Shown here piece after piece: positions 31,796 to 41,112 of a DNA stretch of 64,000 nt. The stretch is from assembly GCF_012274275.1 (NCBI RefSeq), contig NZ_JAANZA010000001.1, positions 1,054,001 to 1,118,000 of the forward strand. The letters run 5' to 3'. The stretch's first letter is position 1. Each line of letters starts with the position of its first letter. The notes beneath the pieces were generated by a model. That model ran no database searches. It was not told the origin of the DNA and saw nothing but the letters and a program-made list of their open reading frames with translations. Position numbers and translations under genes: made by a program. The DNA is from Cryobacterium sp. BB307. Lineage in GTDB: Bacteria; Actinomycetota; Actinomycetes; Actinomycetales; Microbacteriaceae.

Positions 31796-33034
31796 ATGAC
31801 CGCGAGCGCACCGCAACCGAGCACCCCCTCGCTCACCCAACGCATCCTCGCTTTTGCCGGTCTGCCGTTCCTGTCGCTGGTCACGCCGTTCCTGTTCCTG
31901 CCGATCCTGGCGCGCGTGGCGGGAGCGGATGCCTGGCTCGCCATCGCCATCGGGCAGTCGGTCGGCGCGTTCGCCGCGCTGTTCGTCGCACTCGGCTACA
32001 ACACGGTCGGACCGACAATGGTCGCCCTCGCGGCACCGGATGCCCGGACCGAGCTGCTGCGCCGCAGCGTGCACGCCCGCTTCGCGTTGTTCCTGCCCGC
32101 GGTCATCGTCGCAGCGGTGATCGCCGCCGTCGCCTCCCCGGAGGCGAACCGGCTGGACGGTGCGCTGATGAGCGTCGCGATGACCCTCACCGGGCTGTCG
32201 TCATCCTGGTTCATGATCGGACTCGGCCGTGCCGGCCTGATCGTGCGGTACGAGATCCTGCCCCGGATTGTCGCCACGGCCCTCGCCGCGGCGGCGTTAC
32301 TGCTGCTCGGACAGGTGACCTGGTACCCGGCACTGCTTATTGTCGCCACGATCGCCAGCATCGCCGCCTACCTCCTGCGCACGGTCGGCGCGCGCGACGT
32401 GCTCGTGGCGCGACCAGGCGAGATCCGGAGCACACTGCGCAGAAACCGTTCGGCGATGACCACCGAAATAGCCGGGGGCGCCTACAACTCGCTTGCGGTG
32501 ACCTTCGTCAGCATCACGGCGCCCACCGCGCAGGCGGCGGCGTACGTCTCGGGCGACAAGCTGTACCGGATCGGCCAGTACTCGGTGTCCGCGCTCGGCA
32601 ACGCGCTGCAGGGCTGGGTGGTCGAGGACGATGGCCGCGAGTTCCCGGCACGGGTGCGCCGCGCGTTCCTGCTGCACGGATGCCTGGGCCTGCTCGGCCT
32701 CGCGGCGTTCGCGCTGCTGGGGCCGTTCCTATCCGGCCTGCTGTTCGGCGAAACGGTCGCCATCGACACGGCGACCGCGCTCGGCTTCGGCGTCGCCACC
32801 CTCGGCATCGCCATAGGCACGGTGCTGGGCAGGGTCACGCTGGTCGCCCTGGGCGCTCGCCGCGAGTTCATGACCAGCGTGCTCATCGGCGCGGCGGCCG
32901 GGGTGCCAGCCATCCTGCTCCTCGCCGGTGCGTTCGGCGCCGCCGGCGGTGCGTGGGGCCTGGCCATCGGCGAACTGACCTCGGTCACCTGCCAGGCCAT
33001 CTTCGTCGCGCTGCGCTGGAGGACGCGACCGTGA
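31796..33034 (+). CDS. Wzx-type polysaccharide flippase (MOP superfamily)
   Basis: This 412-residue integral membrane protein has about twelve hydrophobic helices and no soluble domain, the layout of O-antigen/lipid-linked oligosaccharide flippases. ATG 31796 follows AAGGTG. The base composition rises sharply in GC from this gene onward compared with the preceding 30 kb. It would move the undecaprenyl-linked repeat unit outward, ahead of polymerisation by the Wzy-like proteins at 37-39.7 kb. It may be the core-genome counterpart of the ABC flippase at 13521. Confidence 0.8.
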   Translation: MTASAPQPSTPSLTQRILAFAGLPFLSLVTPFLFLPILARVAGADAWLAIAIGQSVGAFAALFVALGYNTVGPTMVALAAPDARTELLRRSVHARFALFLPAVIVAAVIAAVASPEANRLDGALMSVAMTLTGLSSSWFMIGLGRAGLIVRYEILPRIVATALAAAALLLLGQVTWYPALLIVATIASIAAYLLRTVGARDVLVARPGEIRSTLRRNRSAMTTEIAGGAYNSLAVTFVSITAPTAQAAAYVSGDKLYRIGQYSVSALGNALQGWVVEDDGREFPARVRRAFLLHGCLGLLGLAAFALLGPFLSGLLFGETVAIDTATALGFGVATLGIAIGTVLGRVTLVALGARREFMTSVLIGAAAGVPAILLLAGAFGAAGGAWGLAIGELTSVTCQAIFVALRWRTRP

Positions 33035-33111
33035 CCGCGACACCCGTGCAGCCAGTACCGTAAGGGGTACTCAACACCTCTCCGGCGGCGGAGACGCACA
33101 CGAAGGACACG

Positions 33112-34089
33112 ATGAAGCGCGCTCTCATCACCGGCATCACCGGCCAGGACGGCCTCTACCTCGGCGAACTGCTGACCGCCGAGGGCTACGAAGTGTTCGG
33201 GCTGGTGCGCGGGCAGAACAACCCGAAGATCCCGCTCGTGCGCGAGGCGCTGCCGGAGGCGACACTGCTGTTCGGCGACCTGACCGACACCTCCTCGCTG
33301 CTGCGGGTGCTCGAACGATCCAACCCGACCGAGGTCTACAACCTCGGCGCCATCTCGTTCGTCGCATACTCGTGGGAGAACGCGTCGATCACCACCGACG
33401 TCACCGCCAAGGGTGCGCTGAATCTTCTCGAGGCCATCCGGCTGCACGCCGGCAACAACTCGGATCGGGTCCGCTTCTACCAGGCCTCCAGCTCGGAGAT
33501 GTTCGGCAAGGCGCAGGAGGTGCCGCAGCGCGAAACGACGCTGCTGTGGCCGCGCTCGCCGTACGGGGTGGCGAAGTCGTTCGCGCACCACATGACCATC
33601 AACTACCGCGAGTCGTACGGCATGCACGCCTCCAGCGGCATCCTGTTCAACCACGAGTCGCCGCGGCGCGGCCCCGAATTCGTCACCCGCAAGGTGTCCC
33701 AGGCGGTCGCCCGCATCGCACTCGGACGGCAGGACTCCATCGCGATGGGCAACCTCGACGCCAAGCGCGATTGGGGCTTCGCCGGCGACTACGTGCGCGC
33801 AATGTGGCTCATGCTGCAGCAGCCGGACGCCGACGACTACGTCGTCGCGACGGGCGAGACCCACAGCATCCGGGACCTGCTCGATGTCGCCTTCGAGCGC
33901 ATCGGCATTGACGACTGGTCCGGGTACGTGCGCTACGACGAGCGCTACGAGCGGCCCGCCGAGGTCGACCTGCTGATCGGGGACGCGAGCAAGGCGCGCG
34001 ACAAGCTCGGCTGGCAACCCACCGTCGGGTTCCGGGAACTGGTGGCGATGATGGTGGACGCCGACCTGGACGCCGAACGGGCGAGCTGA
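33112..34089 (+). CDS. gmd: GDP-mannose 4,6-dehydratase
   Basis: A 325-residue SDR enzyme with [16 protein letters not shown] (NADP site), [17 protein letters not shown], the YxxxK of [12 protein letters not shown], and [17 protein letters not shown], all diagnostic of Gmd. It makes GDP-4-keto-6-deoxy-D-mannose, the precursor of D-rhamnose, L-fucose, 6-deoxy-talose or perosamine. ManA and ManB for GDP-mannose supply are encoded at 39.9 and 48.7 kb. It is followed after 1 bp by a paralogue. No 4-reductase or epimerase-reductase is clearly visible nearby. Confidence 0.88.
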   Translation: MKRALITGITGQDGLYLGELLTAEGYEVFGLVRGQNNPKIPLVREALPEATLLFGDLTDTSSLLRVLERSNPTEVYNLGAISFVAYSWENASITTDVTAKGALNLLEAIRLHAGNNSDRVRFYQASSSEMFGKAQEVPQRETTLLWPRSPYGVAKSFAHHMTINYRESYGMHASSGILFNHESPRRGPEFVTRKVSQAVARIALGRQDSIAMGNLDAKRDWGFAGDYVRAMWLMLQQPDADDYVVATGETHSIRDLLDVAFERIGIDDWSGYVRYDERYERPAEVDLLIGDASKARDKLGWQPTVGFRELVAMMVDADLDAERAS

Positions 34090-34090
34090 C

Positions 34091-35020
34091 ATGTCCGTCG
34101 TCTTCGTCACCGGCGCCAGCGGGCAGGACGGCACCCTGCTCATCCGGAACCTGCTCGACGAGGGCCACGACGTGCACGCGCTGGTGCGCGAGAGCGCACC
34201 GGATGCCGCCGACCTGATCAGCGTGCACCGCGGCGACATCCGCGACGCGGCGCTGATCGGGCGGCTGCTGCGCGAGCTGCGGCCGGACGAGGTGTACCAC
34301 CTGGCCGGGCAGACGTCGGTGGCTGCGTCCTGGGACGACCCGGTGGGGACGCTCGAAACCACCGCCCTGCCCGCCGCGCGGCTGCTCGAGGCGGCCGCCG
34401 AGGTCGGGTCGCGGTTCGTGCTCGCCGCGAGTGCTGAAATCTTCGGGAACGCCGCCGCCCCGCAAGACGAGCAGACACCGATCCGGCCGTCGTCGCCGTA
34501 CGGCGCCGCGAAGGCGCTCGCCCATCACCTGGTGGGCGTGTACCGGGCGCGCGGCGTGCACGCGTCGTCGTGCATCCTGTTCAACCACGAGTCGCCGCTG
34601 CGACCGGACCGATTCGTGACCCGCAAGATCACCCGCGGTGCGGCGCGGATCACGCTCGGCCTCGACGACCGGCTGGTCCTCGGCAATCTCGACGCTCGCC
34701 GCGACTGGGGCTGGGCTCCCGACTATGTTCGTGCCCTGCAGCTGGCGGTGCGGCATCCGGAGCCCGGCGACTGGGTGATCGGCACCGGCGAGACCCACAC
34801 CGTGCGCGAGTTCGCCGATGCGGCGTTCGCGGCGGCCGGTCTCGGGTCGGCGGATGAGTACCTGGTCGCGGACGACGCCTTCGTGCGGCCGGCGGATCCG
34901 GCCGAACTGCGCGCCGATGCGTCGAAGGCCCGCGCAGAGCTTGGCTGGGCGCCGACCGTCGGATTCTCCGAGCTGGTCGAGCGGATGGTGCTGGCCGACC
35001 TCGAGCAACAGTCGCGTTAG
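34091..35020 (+). CDS. Second GDP-mannose 4,6-dehydratase-like SDR (Gmd paralogue)
   Basis: A 309-residue SDR protein with [45 protein letters not shown] and [17 protein letters not shown]. It keeps the Gmd hallmark NHESP...RKI and [16 protein letters not shown] but is more divergent than the preceding gene. It may be a second dehydratase, or it may have become the reductase or epimerase acting on the Gmd product. The tandem arrangement with 1 bp spacing supports a joint pathway. Its stop overlaps the convergent Nudix-like gene by 4 bp. Confidence 0.75.
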   Translation: MSVVFVTGASGQDGTLLIRNLLDEGHDVHALVRESAPDAADLISVHRGDIRDAALIGRLLRELRPDEVYHLAGQTSVAASWDDPVGTLETTALPAARLLEAAAEVGSRFVLAASAEIFGNAAAPQDEQTPIRPSSPYGAAKALAHHLVGVYRARGVHASSCILFNHESPLRPDRFVTRKITRGAARITLGLDDRLVLGNLDARRDWGWAPDYVRALQLAVRHPEPGDWVIGTGETHTVREFADAAFAAAGLGSADEYLVADDAFVRPADPAELRADASKARAELGWAPTVGFSELVERMVLADLEQQSR

Positions 35021-36330
35021 TGCGCCTCAGTTCCTTGCCACTCTTCGACCTGACTGGCGCGACCTAAACCACGGAGCCTGCTCACAATATCGGGGTCTCG
35101 CCTGAGCGCGCGAACAAGGGCGTCCAGCGCCAAGGACAGCGAAACAGAGACGCTTCCGATAAGAACGGCGGGATTCGGAACGAGAAGACTTGAACGCCAG
35201 AGCGGCCTGGAAGAGTCGTTGTCGACCCTCGACTGCGCGCCGGCAAAGTCGAGTTCAATCAACTGGATGTCTGCCGTCCAGGTCCGCTCTTCCGTACCAA
35301 AGCGATGCGCATTTGATCCGAGCCGCAATTCGGTCGACGCCACAGTTAGCGCGGTGAGGCAGTAGAACTCCGGTTTGGCACCACGATCGAGCCAGCGGCC
35401 GTATCCGATCACTTCGGAAGCACCGACCGCTGTCGCGGAGAGGTTGCCTTCCTCTCGAAGCTCACGAACTGCGCCAGCCGAGACGACGTTCACAAGAAGT
35501 TGGTCAGGGGAGGCGGCAACATCCTGAGGTTCGAGGGCGCCCGAGCCCGACGGTGCCCACATTCCCGCACTCGTCTGCGAGTTTCTGGACTGCAAGACGA
35601 TGACCAGCCGATCGTCGGTTGTCACCGCAAGCGTCGAGACGCCGACTCCATTTAGCAACTGGCTTTGACTCAGCGCTTGGATTCGATGCTGGCTATCGAA
35701 GATGAATTGTTCCTCGAAGGGCCAGCGAGTGCCGCCGCGTGTGATGACCCAGGAAGTGAGTTCGTTGGAACACAGGCCCCGATAGAAGTTTCCCGGTCGC
35801 ATGAGTACATCCCGGTTGTCGGTGAGGAATTCGGCGGATATGTCGCTTTCCAGGCGAACGTTCGGACCGTTAAAGGGCCAGCGTCCCTGGGCACTGGTGC
35901 GAAGGACGTAGGGGGCGATCTCAGCGAGTGGTGATGGCAGCTCATAAGGGTCGCTCTGCCACTTCACGTTGCACTGACTATTCGCGAGCAGTGCGTCAAC
36001 GTCGGGATCAATGGCGACCCTACCGACCTCAGTGGTCACGATTTGGGGAAGGCCCGGCACCACAAGCTCACCGTCGAACTCCACTGGCGCGGTTACCTTA
36101 CGCATGCTCCACTCTGACCAGCGGCCGAGCAGTCCGAAGATGTCCTTGACGATGAACACAACACCGACGACGAAGCCCGCTGCCGCGATCGCCCAGCCAA
36201 CTACGGGCGGTAGGCCGACGAGCATGGGGAGGGATCCAACCAGAAAGCTACCAACACTCAGCAAAATTGCCCACTCGGCACGCATCAAGAACGAAGCGAG
36301 ATCGACAGCGCTTCTCATTTTTGTGAGCAC
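35017..36330 (-). CDS. Membrane-anchored protein with C-terminal Nudix-like domain (uncharacterised)
   Basis: About 437 residues. Two N-terminal hydrophobic helices (about 15-55) are followed by a polar middle segment (about 75-200) without a recognised family. From about 215 there is a Nudix-like fold: LLNGVGVSTLAVT, LVIVLQSRNSQTSAGMW, AGAVRELREEGNL and GAKPEFYCLTAL. The Nudix box keeps REUxEE but lacks the upstream Gly and Glu and the final Gly, so catalysis may be altered. Start GTG 36330 has GAGGGA upstream. The gene is visibly AT-richer than its neighbours, suggesting acquisition by transfer. Function unknown; signalling or nucleotide sensing at the membrane is speculation. Confidence 0.6.
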   Translation of the reverse strand: MLTKMRSAVDLASFLMRAEWAILLSVGSFLVGSLPMLVGLPPVVGWAIAAAGFVVGVVFIVKDIFGLLGRWSEWSMRKVTAPVEFDGELVVPGLPQIVTTEVGRVAIDPDVDALLANSQCNVKWQSDPYELPSPLAEIAPYVLRTSAQGRWPFNGPNVRLESDISAEFLTDNRDVLMRPGNFYRGLCSNELTSWVITRGGTRWPFEEQFIFDSQHRIQALSQSQLLNGVGVSTLAVTTDDRLVIVLQSRNSQTSAGMWAPSGSGALEPQDVAASPDQLLVNVVSAGAVRELREEGNLSATAVGASEVIGYGRWLDRGAKPEFYCLTALTVASTELRLGSNAHRFGTEERTWTADIQLIELDFAGAQSRVDNDSSRPLWRSSLLVPNPAVLIGSVSVSLSLALDALVRALRRDPDIVSRLRGLGRASQVEEWQGTEAH

Positions 36331-36434
36331 AGCTCTCCCTCTTCGCGGACGCACCCACAGTAGCGCCCGATACGATCCGTCTCGCACCATGACATCCCCG
36401 GCGTTCCGCAGACGCTTTTGCTACACATATCGAC

Positions 36435-37139
36435 GTGATCCAACCTGAGGCCTCCAAGCGGTTCTGGAACCGCGCCGCGCGCGAGAACGCAGCGTGGCAC
36501 ATCGCGACCGGGTACACGACCGAAAGCGCCGAGTTCTTCGCCAGTGGCGCGCGGGAGGTCGACACGTTCCTGTCGTTCGCTGGCCTGAAGCTGCGCGGGG
36601 ACGAGCGTCTTCTCGAGATCGGGTCAGGCGTCGGGCGGATGACGCGCCGACTGGCCGAGCTGGCGGGCTCGGTGGTCGCGACCGACGTGAGCGACGAGAT
36701 GCTGTCTCGTGCGCGGACAAACCTGGCCGACCTGCCGAACGTCTCGTACGTCGAAGTGTCGGGGGAGGGCGATTTGCCGGTCCCGGATGCTTCGGTTGAC
36801 GCCGTCTTCTCCTACATCACCATGCAGCACGTGCCGACCGCCCAGGCGCAGGAGCGGTACTTCGCCGAGGCCCTTCGCGTGCTCGCGCCGGGCGGCTGGG
36901 CGCTCATCCAGTTCCGGCGCGGCGGGGTCGTGCCGCGCATGCTGGACTGGGTCGGCCACGTCTGGCACCTGCTGCGGGGCCGCCGCACGCTGAGCCGGGC
37001 ATGGCGTGGGGCACGGGTTGCTGAGAACACGCTGCGCCGGCACCCGTCCGGAGACGTCACGGTCGACATCCTGCCGCTGGGCCGTCGCCACATCTGGGTG
37101 CTCGCCCGCCGTTCAGGCGGCGGGGCGCTCGTGCGGTAG
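36435..37139 (+). CDS. SAM-dependent methyltransferase, class I
   Basis: This 234-residue methyltransferase has motif I LLEIGSGVGRMTRRL near residue 57, motif II VVATDVSDEML and post-II VSYVEVSGEGDLPVPDAS, with an ALRVLAPGGWALI strand (motif III type). Methyltransfer to a sugar, lipid or glycan intermediate is likely from its place among polysaccharide genes, but the substrate is not visible. GTG 36435 follows TACACA by about 7 nt, which may mean a leaderless message. The 3' end overlaps the convergent membrane protein gene by 27 bp. Confidence 0.75.
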   Translation: MIQPEASKRFWNRAARENAAWHIATGYTTESAEFFASGAREVDTFLSFAGLKLRGDERLLEIGSGVGRMTRRLAELAGSVVATDVSDEMLSRARTNLADLPNVSYVEVSGEGDLPVPDASVDAVFSYITMQHVPTAQAQERYFAEALRVLAPGGWALIQFRRGGVVPRMLDWVGHVWHLLRGRRTLSRAWRGARVAENTLRRHPSGDVTVDILPLGRRHIWVLARRSGGGALVR

Positions 37140-38426
37140 TTCCGGCGGCCTCGGGGCGGACGTGCTGAACGCCTGCCGCCAACTCAGCTCGCGGGACGCT
37201 TTCACGGTGCAGACGACCAGCGTCAGCCATCCGAATTCCACCAGCACGAGGCTTTCGGCGAGCGAACTGATCACGAGCACTACGAGCACCAAGGCAGGCC
37301 AGAGGTAGACGACACTGCGCTGCTTCGCCGCGAGCAGCCACGACCGCGTGAAGGCGAGCACGACCAGCACAATGAATCCCACCAGCCCGACGAGTCCGAG
37401 CTGCAGCCAGACATCCAGCCAGGCGTTCCCGGCCGACTCGGTCGGGTCATCCCGCAGCGGCACGAACGTGTAGTACGGCGGCAACTCCATCCGCCAATGC
37501 CCGATCCAGCCCCAGCCCTCGAGCTGGTGCAGCGGGATGAAGTCCCATACCTCGCGCCACAGCCGCAGCCTCGAGGTGAGCTCGCGGGTCGCATCCAAGG
37601 CGTCGATGATCACCCCGCGCGCCAGCCAGGTCGCGACACCGAGCACCCCGAGCCCGCCGAGCAGGCCGATCTGCCAGTTGCGCCGGCGTTCCGGCGTCAG
37701 CCGTCGCAGCAGCATCAGCGCCACGGCCGCGATGGCGACCACCAGCAGCGCGCCGTAGGCGATCGGCGACCGGCTGAACAGCAGGGCGACCGCCGCGAGC
37801 ACCATCGACCCGATCGCGACCTCTTGGCGGATCGACCTCGTCGTCCACTCCATCGCGAAGGTGATCAACGCGATCAGCGCGGCCACCCCGAGTTGGTCGT
37901 TGCCGCCGAGCACGCCCTGGATCGGCCCGCCACGGTCCAGGTTGCCCCGGATGTCCAGATACCAGATCGGGGTATCGATCAGCAGCCCGCTCAGCACCTC
38001 GATCGCGACCGACAGGAGCAACACGAACCGGAACACATCGCCGAACGCGCGCACAATCTGGATCGTGTCGCGCAGCAGCGCCACCGAGACGCCCAGCACC
38101 GTGAAGACCAGCGAATACAGCAGCCCGCCGAGTGTCGCCCACTGGTACACGCTCCAGAACATCGACAGGACGGCCCAGCCCATGAACACCATCAGCGAAA
38201 TCGGCAGCAGGCCGCTCCACTCGATCTCACCGCGGCGTCCGATTAGCGCGATTGCGAACAGCGCCACCTCGATGATCAGGATGGTGAACAGCCCGGCCCA
38301 GCCGATCGTCTGCCGGATCGAGAATGCCAGCAGGGCGGTGCCGACGGATGCGGTGGTGAGCGCGGTCACGAACCTCGCCGATGACAGGAACGCCATCGTC
38401 ACGTCGAACCGCTGCCCCGCCCTCAC
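37113..38426 (-). CDS. O-antigen ligase/polymerase-like membrane protein (Wzy/WaaL superfamily), copy 2
   Basis: A 437-residue protein with about ten to twelve hydrophobic helices and a large exported loop near the C-terminal third containing PLHQLEGWGWIGHW and ESAGNAWLDVWLQLG. This loop pattern (GxGW..., NxWL) is typical of Wzy_C/O-antigen ligase proteins, which polymerise or transfer undecaprenyl-linked glycans outside the membrane. The GTG start overlaps the stop of its upstream paralogue (GTGA). Two such proteins could split polymerase and ligase roles. Confidence 0.75.
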   Translation of the reverse strand: MRAGQRFDVTMAFLSSARFVTALTTASVGTALLAFSIRQTIGWAGLFTILIIEVALFAIALIGRRGEIEWSGLLPISLMVFMGWAVLSMFWSVYQWATLGGLLYSLVFTVLGVSVALLRDTIQIVRAFGDVFRFVLLLSVAIEVLSGLLIDTPIWYLDIRGNLDRGGPIQGVLGGNDQLGVAALIALITFAMEWTTRSIRQEVAIGSMVLAAVALLFSRSPIAYGALLVVAIAAVALMLLRRLTPERRRNWQIGLLGGLGVLGVATWLARGVIIDALDATRELTSRLRLWREVWDFIPLHQLEGWGWIGHWRMELPPYYTFVPLRDDPTESAGNAWLDVWLQLGLVGLVGFIVLVVLAFTRSWLLAAKQRSVVYLWPALVLVVLVISSLAESLVLVEFGWLTLVVCTVKASRELSWRQAFSTSAPRPPELPHERPAA

Positions 38427-39706
38427 GTCAGCTCACGCCGTTTCGTCTTGACCGCGACAACGGTCAACAGCACCAGCCCGTATTCGATCAGCAGCCGCGA
38501 TTCCGCAAGCGACTGGACGATCAGCGCAACCATGATCAGCAGCGGCAGCAGCGTGATCGCGGTGTACGGCTGCGGCGCATCCGGAAGCTGCTGCGGCCGG
38601 TCGACCGCGTGCTGCCACGCCTTCACCAACGCCGTGAGCACCAGGATGCCGAAGAGGACCAGGCCGACGATGCCGAGCTGCATCCACACGTCCAGCCACG
38701 CGTTGTGGGCGTGCAGCTGCACGACGCCGGCGTGGAAGACCAGGTCGTCGAACGGCTCGACCCACGGCGTCCAGAAGCTGACCCAGCCCCAGCCGAACCA
38801 CGGGCGCTCCTGCGCCATGCCGATCACGGTCTCCCAGATGCCGAGGCGCCCGGTGAGGTCAGGCGACTTGCCGACTGCCTCCAGCAGTTGCTGGCCGAAG
38901 GCGATAATGACGGCGACGCCAGCGCCGAGGGCGATCACCGCGCTGGCGTAGACGGCGGTGCGCTGGCCGGGTGTTCTCGACTTGCGCAGCAGCAGCACGA
39001 CGAACAGCACGAACGCGATGGCGGCGAGAGCCGCGTAGATGGTGGGAGAGCGGGTCATCCCGATCACGATCGTGGCTGTGATGAGCCACACCCAGCCCCA
39101 GTACTTGTTCACCGAGCGGCATGCGAGCTGGATGCCGAAGACGATCACCGCGAGCAGCGCGATCATCGCGAGCAGGCTCGAGTTGCCGACGATGCCCTGG
39201 ATCTTGCCGCCGTCGAAGAGCAGGTCGCGCGACCAGTAGAGCAGCTTGGGAAGGTCGCGATCCGGATAGTCCACCCACAGCGGCAGCACGGGCTGCCGGA
39301 TGAACGAGCCCACCACGAACTCGAACAGCAGTGACAGGCCCAGGATGAAGCGCAACGCCCAGCCGAGCGCTTTCAGCAGTTGAGTCCACGAGTAGGCGAC
39401 GCCGAGGGCGATGCCGGCGGTCACAGTCATCAGCGTGGTGAGGGTCGCGAGCGCGGTGGAGCCGGGGTAGAAGGACCACGCCGTGCTCAGCGCGGCGAAG
39501 GCGACGAAAAGGACCAGCGGCAGCGGGAGGCCGCCGAAACGCCAGCGGTCGCGCTCGCGGATGAGGATCAGAACGCTCACCGTCGCGATGGCGATGGCGA
39601 TGACGCTGTAGCCCCACCAGCTGAGGGTGTAGCGCCAGGCGTCGCCAGCCAGCACCGTGAACAGTGCCAGGATCGCGAAGCCCATTCTGAAGCGCGCACC
39701 GTCCAC
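38423..39706 (-). CDS. O-antigen ligase/polymerase-like membrane protein (Wzy/WaaL superfamily), copy 1
   Basis: This 427-residue polytopic protein is related in layout and loop sequence to the following gene: QERPWFGWGWVSFW and VQLHAHNAWLDVWMQLG in the exported loop. The His and Asn in HAHNxW are typical of O-antigen ligases (Wzy_C). GTG 39706 is used here; an in-frame ATG at 39685 is an alternative. It probably handles the lipid-linked polymer exported by the flippase at 31796. Divergent from manA. Confidence 0.78.
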   Translation of the reverse strand: MDGARFRMGFAILALFTVLAGDAWRYTLSWWGYSVIAIAIATVSVLILIRERDRWRFGGLPLPLVLFVAFAALSTAWSFYPGSTALATLTTLMTVTAGIALGVAYSWTQLLKALGWALRFILGLSLLFEFVVGSFIRQPVLPLWVDYPDRDLPKLLYWSRDLLFDGGKIQGIVGNSSLLAMIALLAVIVFGIQLACRSVNKYWGWVWLITATIVIGMTRSPTIYAALAAIAFVLFVVLLLRKSRTPGQRTAVYASAVIALGAGVAVIIAFGQQLLEAVGKSPDLTGRLGIWETVIGMAQERPWFGWGWVSFWTPWVEPFDDLVFHAGVVQLHAHNAWLDVWMQLGIVGLVLFGILVLTALVKAWQHAVDRPQQLPDAPQPYTAITLLPLLIMVALIVQSLAESRLLIEYGLVLLTVVAVKTKRRELT

Positions 39707-39885
39707 GCCCCAAGACTATCGGCGGGCTTGCGCGATGGTTCGGAGCCGAGTTGCCCACTTTGGCCCCCAATTTGGCCCGAAACAGGGGCGGAAGTGGGCA
39801 ATTGGGGGAAGGGTGAGCGCCATTGGTAGCGTTGAGTGCTCGACGTGATCGCCCCGATGACGTCGCTTCGGCGAAGGAGTGGCCC

Positions 39886-40980
39886 GTGCTCGTGCGCATC
39901 GCCAATTCGCCGCGCCCGTACGCGTGGGGCTCGCACACAGCGATCGCCGACCTGCTCGGGACAGCGCCATCCGGCGGGCCGGAGGCCGAGCTCTGGTTCG
40001 GCTCGCATCCGGGGTCGCCGGCCCGGGTTCTCGACGACGGGAGGGGTCTTGACGAGTGGCTCGCGGCATCCGGTGAGCCGTTGCCCTTCCTGCTGAAGAT
40101 CCTCGCCGCGGGTGGGCCGCTGTCACTGCAGGTGCACCCGAACGCCGAGCAGGCAGCCGCGGGCTTCGAGCGGGAGAACGCGGCGGGCATCCCGCTCGAT
40201 GCGCCGCACCGCAACTACAAGGACCCGTTCGCGAAGCCCGAGATCGTCGTCGCGCTCTGCGACCGGTTCGAGGCGCTGTGCGGGTTCCGGCCGGTCGAGC
40301 AGACCCGTGAGCTCCTCACCGGCCTCGGTCTGACGGGTCTCGCCGGACGGCTGGATGACCTGCCGGGCACCGTCGAATGGCTCGTCACCCGCGGCGACGG
40401 AGTCGACGACCTCATCGCTGAGGTGACGGCGCTCGCCGCATCCGGGGACGGGATCGCGTTGAAGACCGCGCGCACCCTCGCCGAGGCGTACCCGGGCGAC
40501 CCGGGCATCGTCGTGTCGCTGCTGCTGAACCGGGTGACGCTGCGGCGCGGCGAGGCGCTGTACATGCCAGCCGGGAACATCCACGCCTACCTGAGCGGCA
40601 TCGGCATGGAACTGATGGCCAGCTCCGACAACATCGTGCGCTGCGGACTCACCCCCAAGCACGTTGACGTGCCAGAGTTGCTGGCGCTGACCGACTTCAC
40701 CGAGCTGGCCGAGCCGCGTCTCAGTGCCATCGAGGTGAGCGCGTCGGTGACGGCGTACCGTCCGGATGGGCCCGGCTTCGAGTTGCTGCACGTCACCGGC
40801 GATGCGGCGATCGGCGGCGGGCGGCCGATGGTGGTCGTGTGCACGGCCGGCGGGTTCGAGGTGGCGCACGGCGGCGATGCGGTGCGGATTGAGCGCGGTG
40901 AGTCTCTCTACGTGTCCCCGGATGCCGGGCCGCTCACCATCGCCGGAGCCGGCGACCTCTTCGTGGCGACCACCCGCTGA
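39886..40980 (+). CDS. manA: Mannose-6-phosphate isomerase, class I
   Basis: A 364-residue zinc enzyme that interconverts fructose-6-P and mannose-6-P. Motifs: SPRPYAWGS, LSLQVHPNAEQA (zinc His), YKDPFAKPEIVVAL, YMPAGNIHAYLSGIGMELM and SSDNIVRCGLTPKHVD. Start GTG 39886 is preceded by GGAG at a 6-nt spacing; the frame from 39823 adds unrelated residues. A TAGCGT at 39827-39832 could be the -10 of its promoter. It feeds GDP-mannose synthesis for the Gmd genes. Confidence 0.9.
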   Translation: MLVRIANSPRPYAWGSHTAIADLLGTAPSGGPEAELWFGSHPGSPARVLDDGRGLDEWLAASGEPLPFLLKILAAGGPLSLQVHPNAEQAAAGFERENAAGIPLDAPHRNYKDPFAKPEIVVALCDRFEALCGFRPVEQTRELLTGLGLTGLAGRLDDLPGTVEWLVTRGDGVDDLIAEVTALAASGDGIALKTARTLAEAYPGDPGIVVSLLLNRVTLRRGEALYMPAGNIHAYLSGIGMELMASSDNIVRCGLTPKHVDVPELLALTDFTELAEPRLSAIEVSASVTAYRPDGPGFELLHVTGDAAIGGGRPMVVVCTAGGFEVAHGGDAVRIERGESLYVSPDAGPLTIAGAGDLFVATTR

Positions 40981-40987
40981 CCCCCCT

Positions 40988-41112
40988 CGCTGGTTGAGGG
41001 GTCGCGCAGCGACCGTCTCGAAACCAGCCTGCCGCCAACGCTGGTTTCGAGACGATTTCGCTGGCGCGAAATCCCTCAACCAGCGGGCTGCGTGGAATCC
41101 CTCAACCAGCGA
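40988..41112. repeat. Imperfect inverted repeat of the GCTGGTTGAGGG / GTTTCGAGACG type
   Basis: The left arm (40988-41028) runs from CGCTGGTTGAGGG to CTCGAAACCAGC, and the right arm (41040-41085) is its imperfect reverse complement. Each arm carries its own internal hairpin (TCGCGCAGCGA; TTTCGCTGGCGCGAAA). A third partial copy (41095-41112) runs into the 3' end of the GlxA-like gene. It lies between convergent manA and glxA-like genes, so it may act as a two-way terminator. It looks like a dispersed intergenic element. Confidence 0.65.

Noticed and set aside
32482-34362. 626-residue minus-strand frame opposite wzx and gmd
   Set aside because: Antisense to two well-supported genes and compositionally biased.
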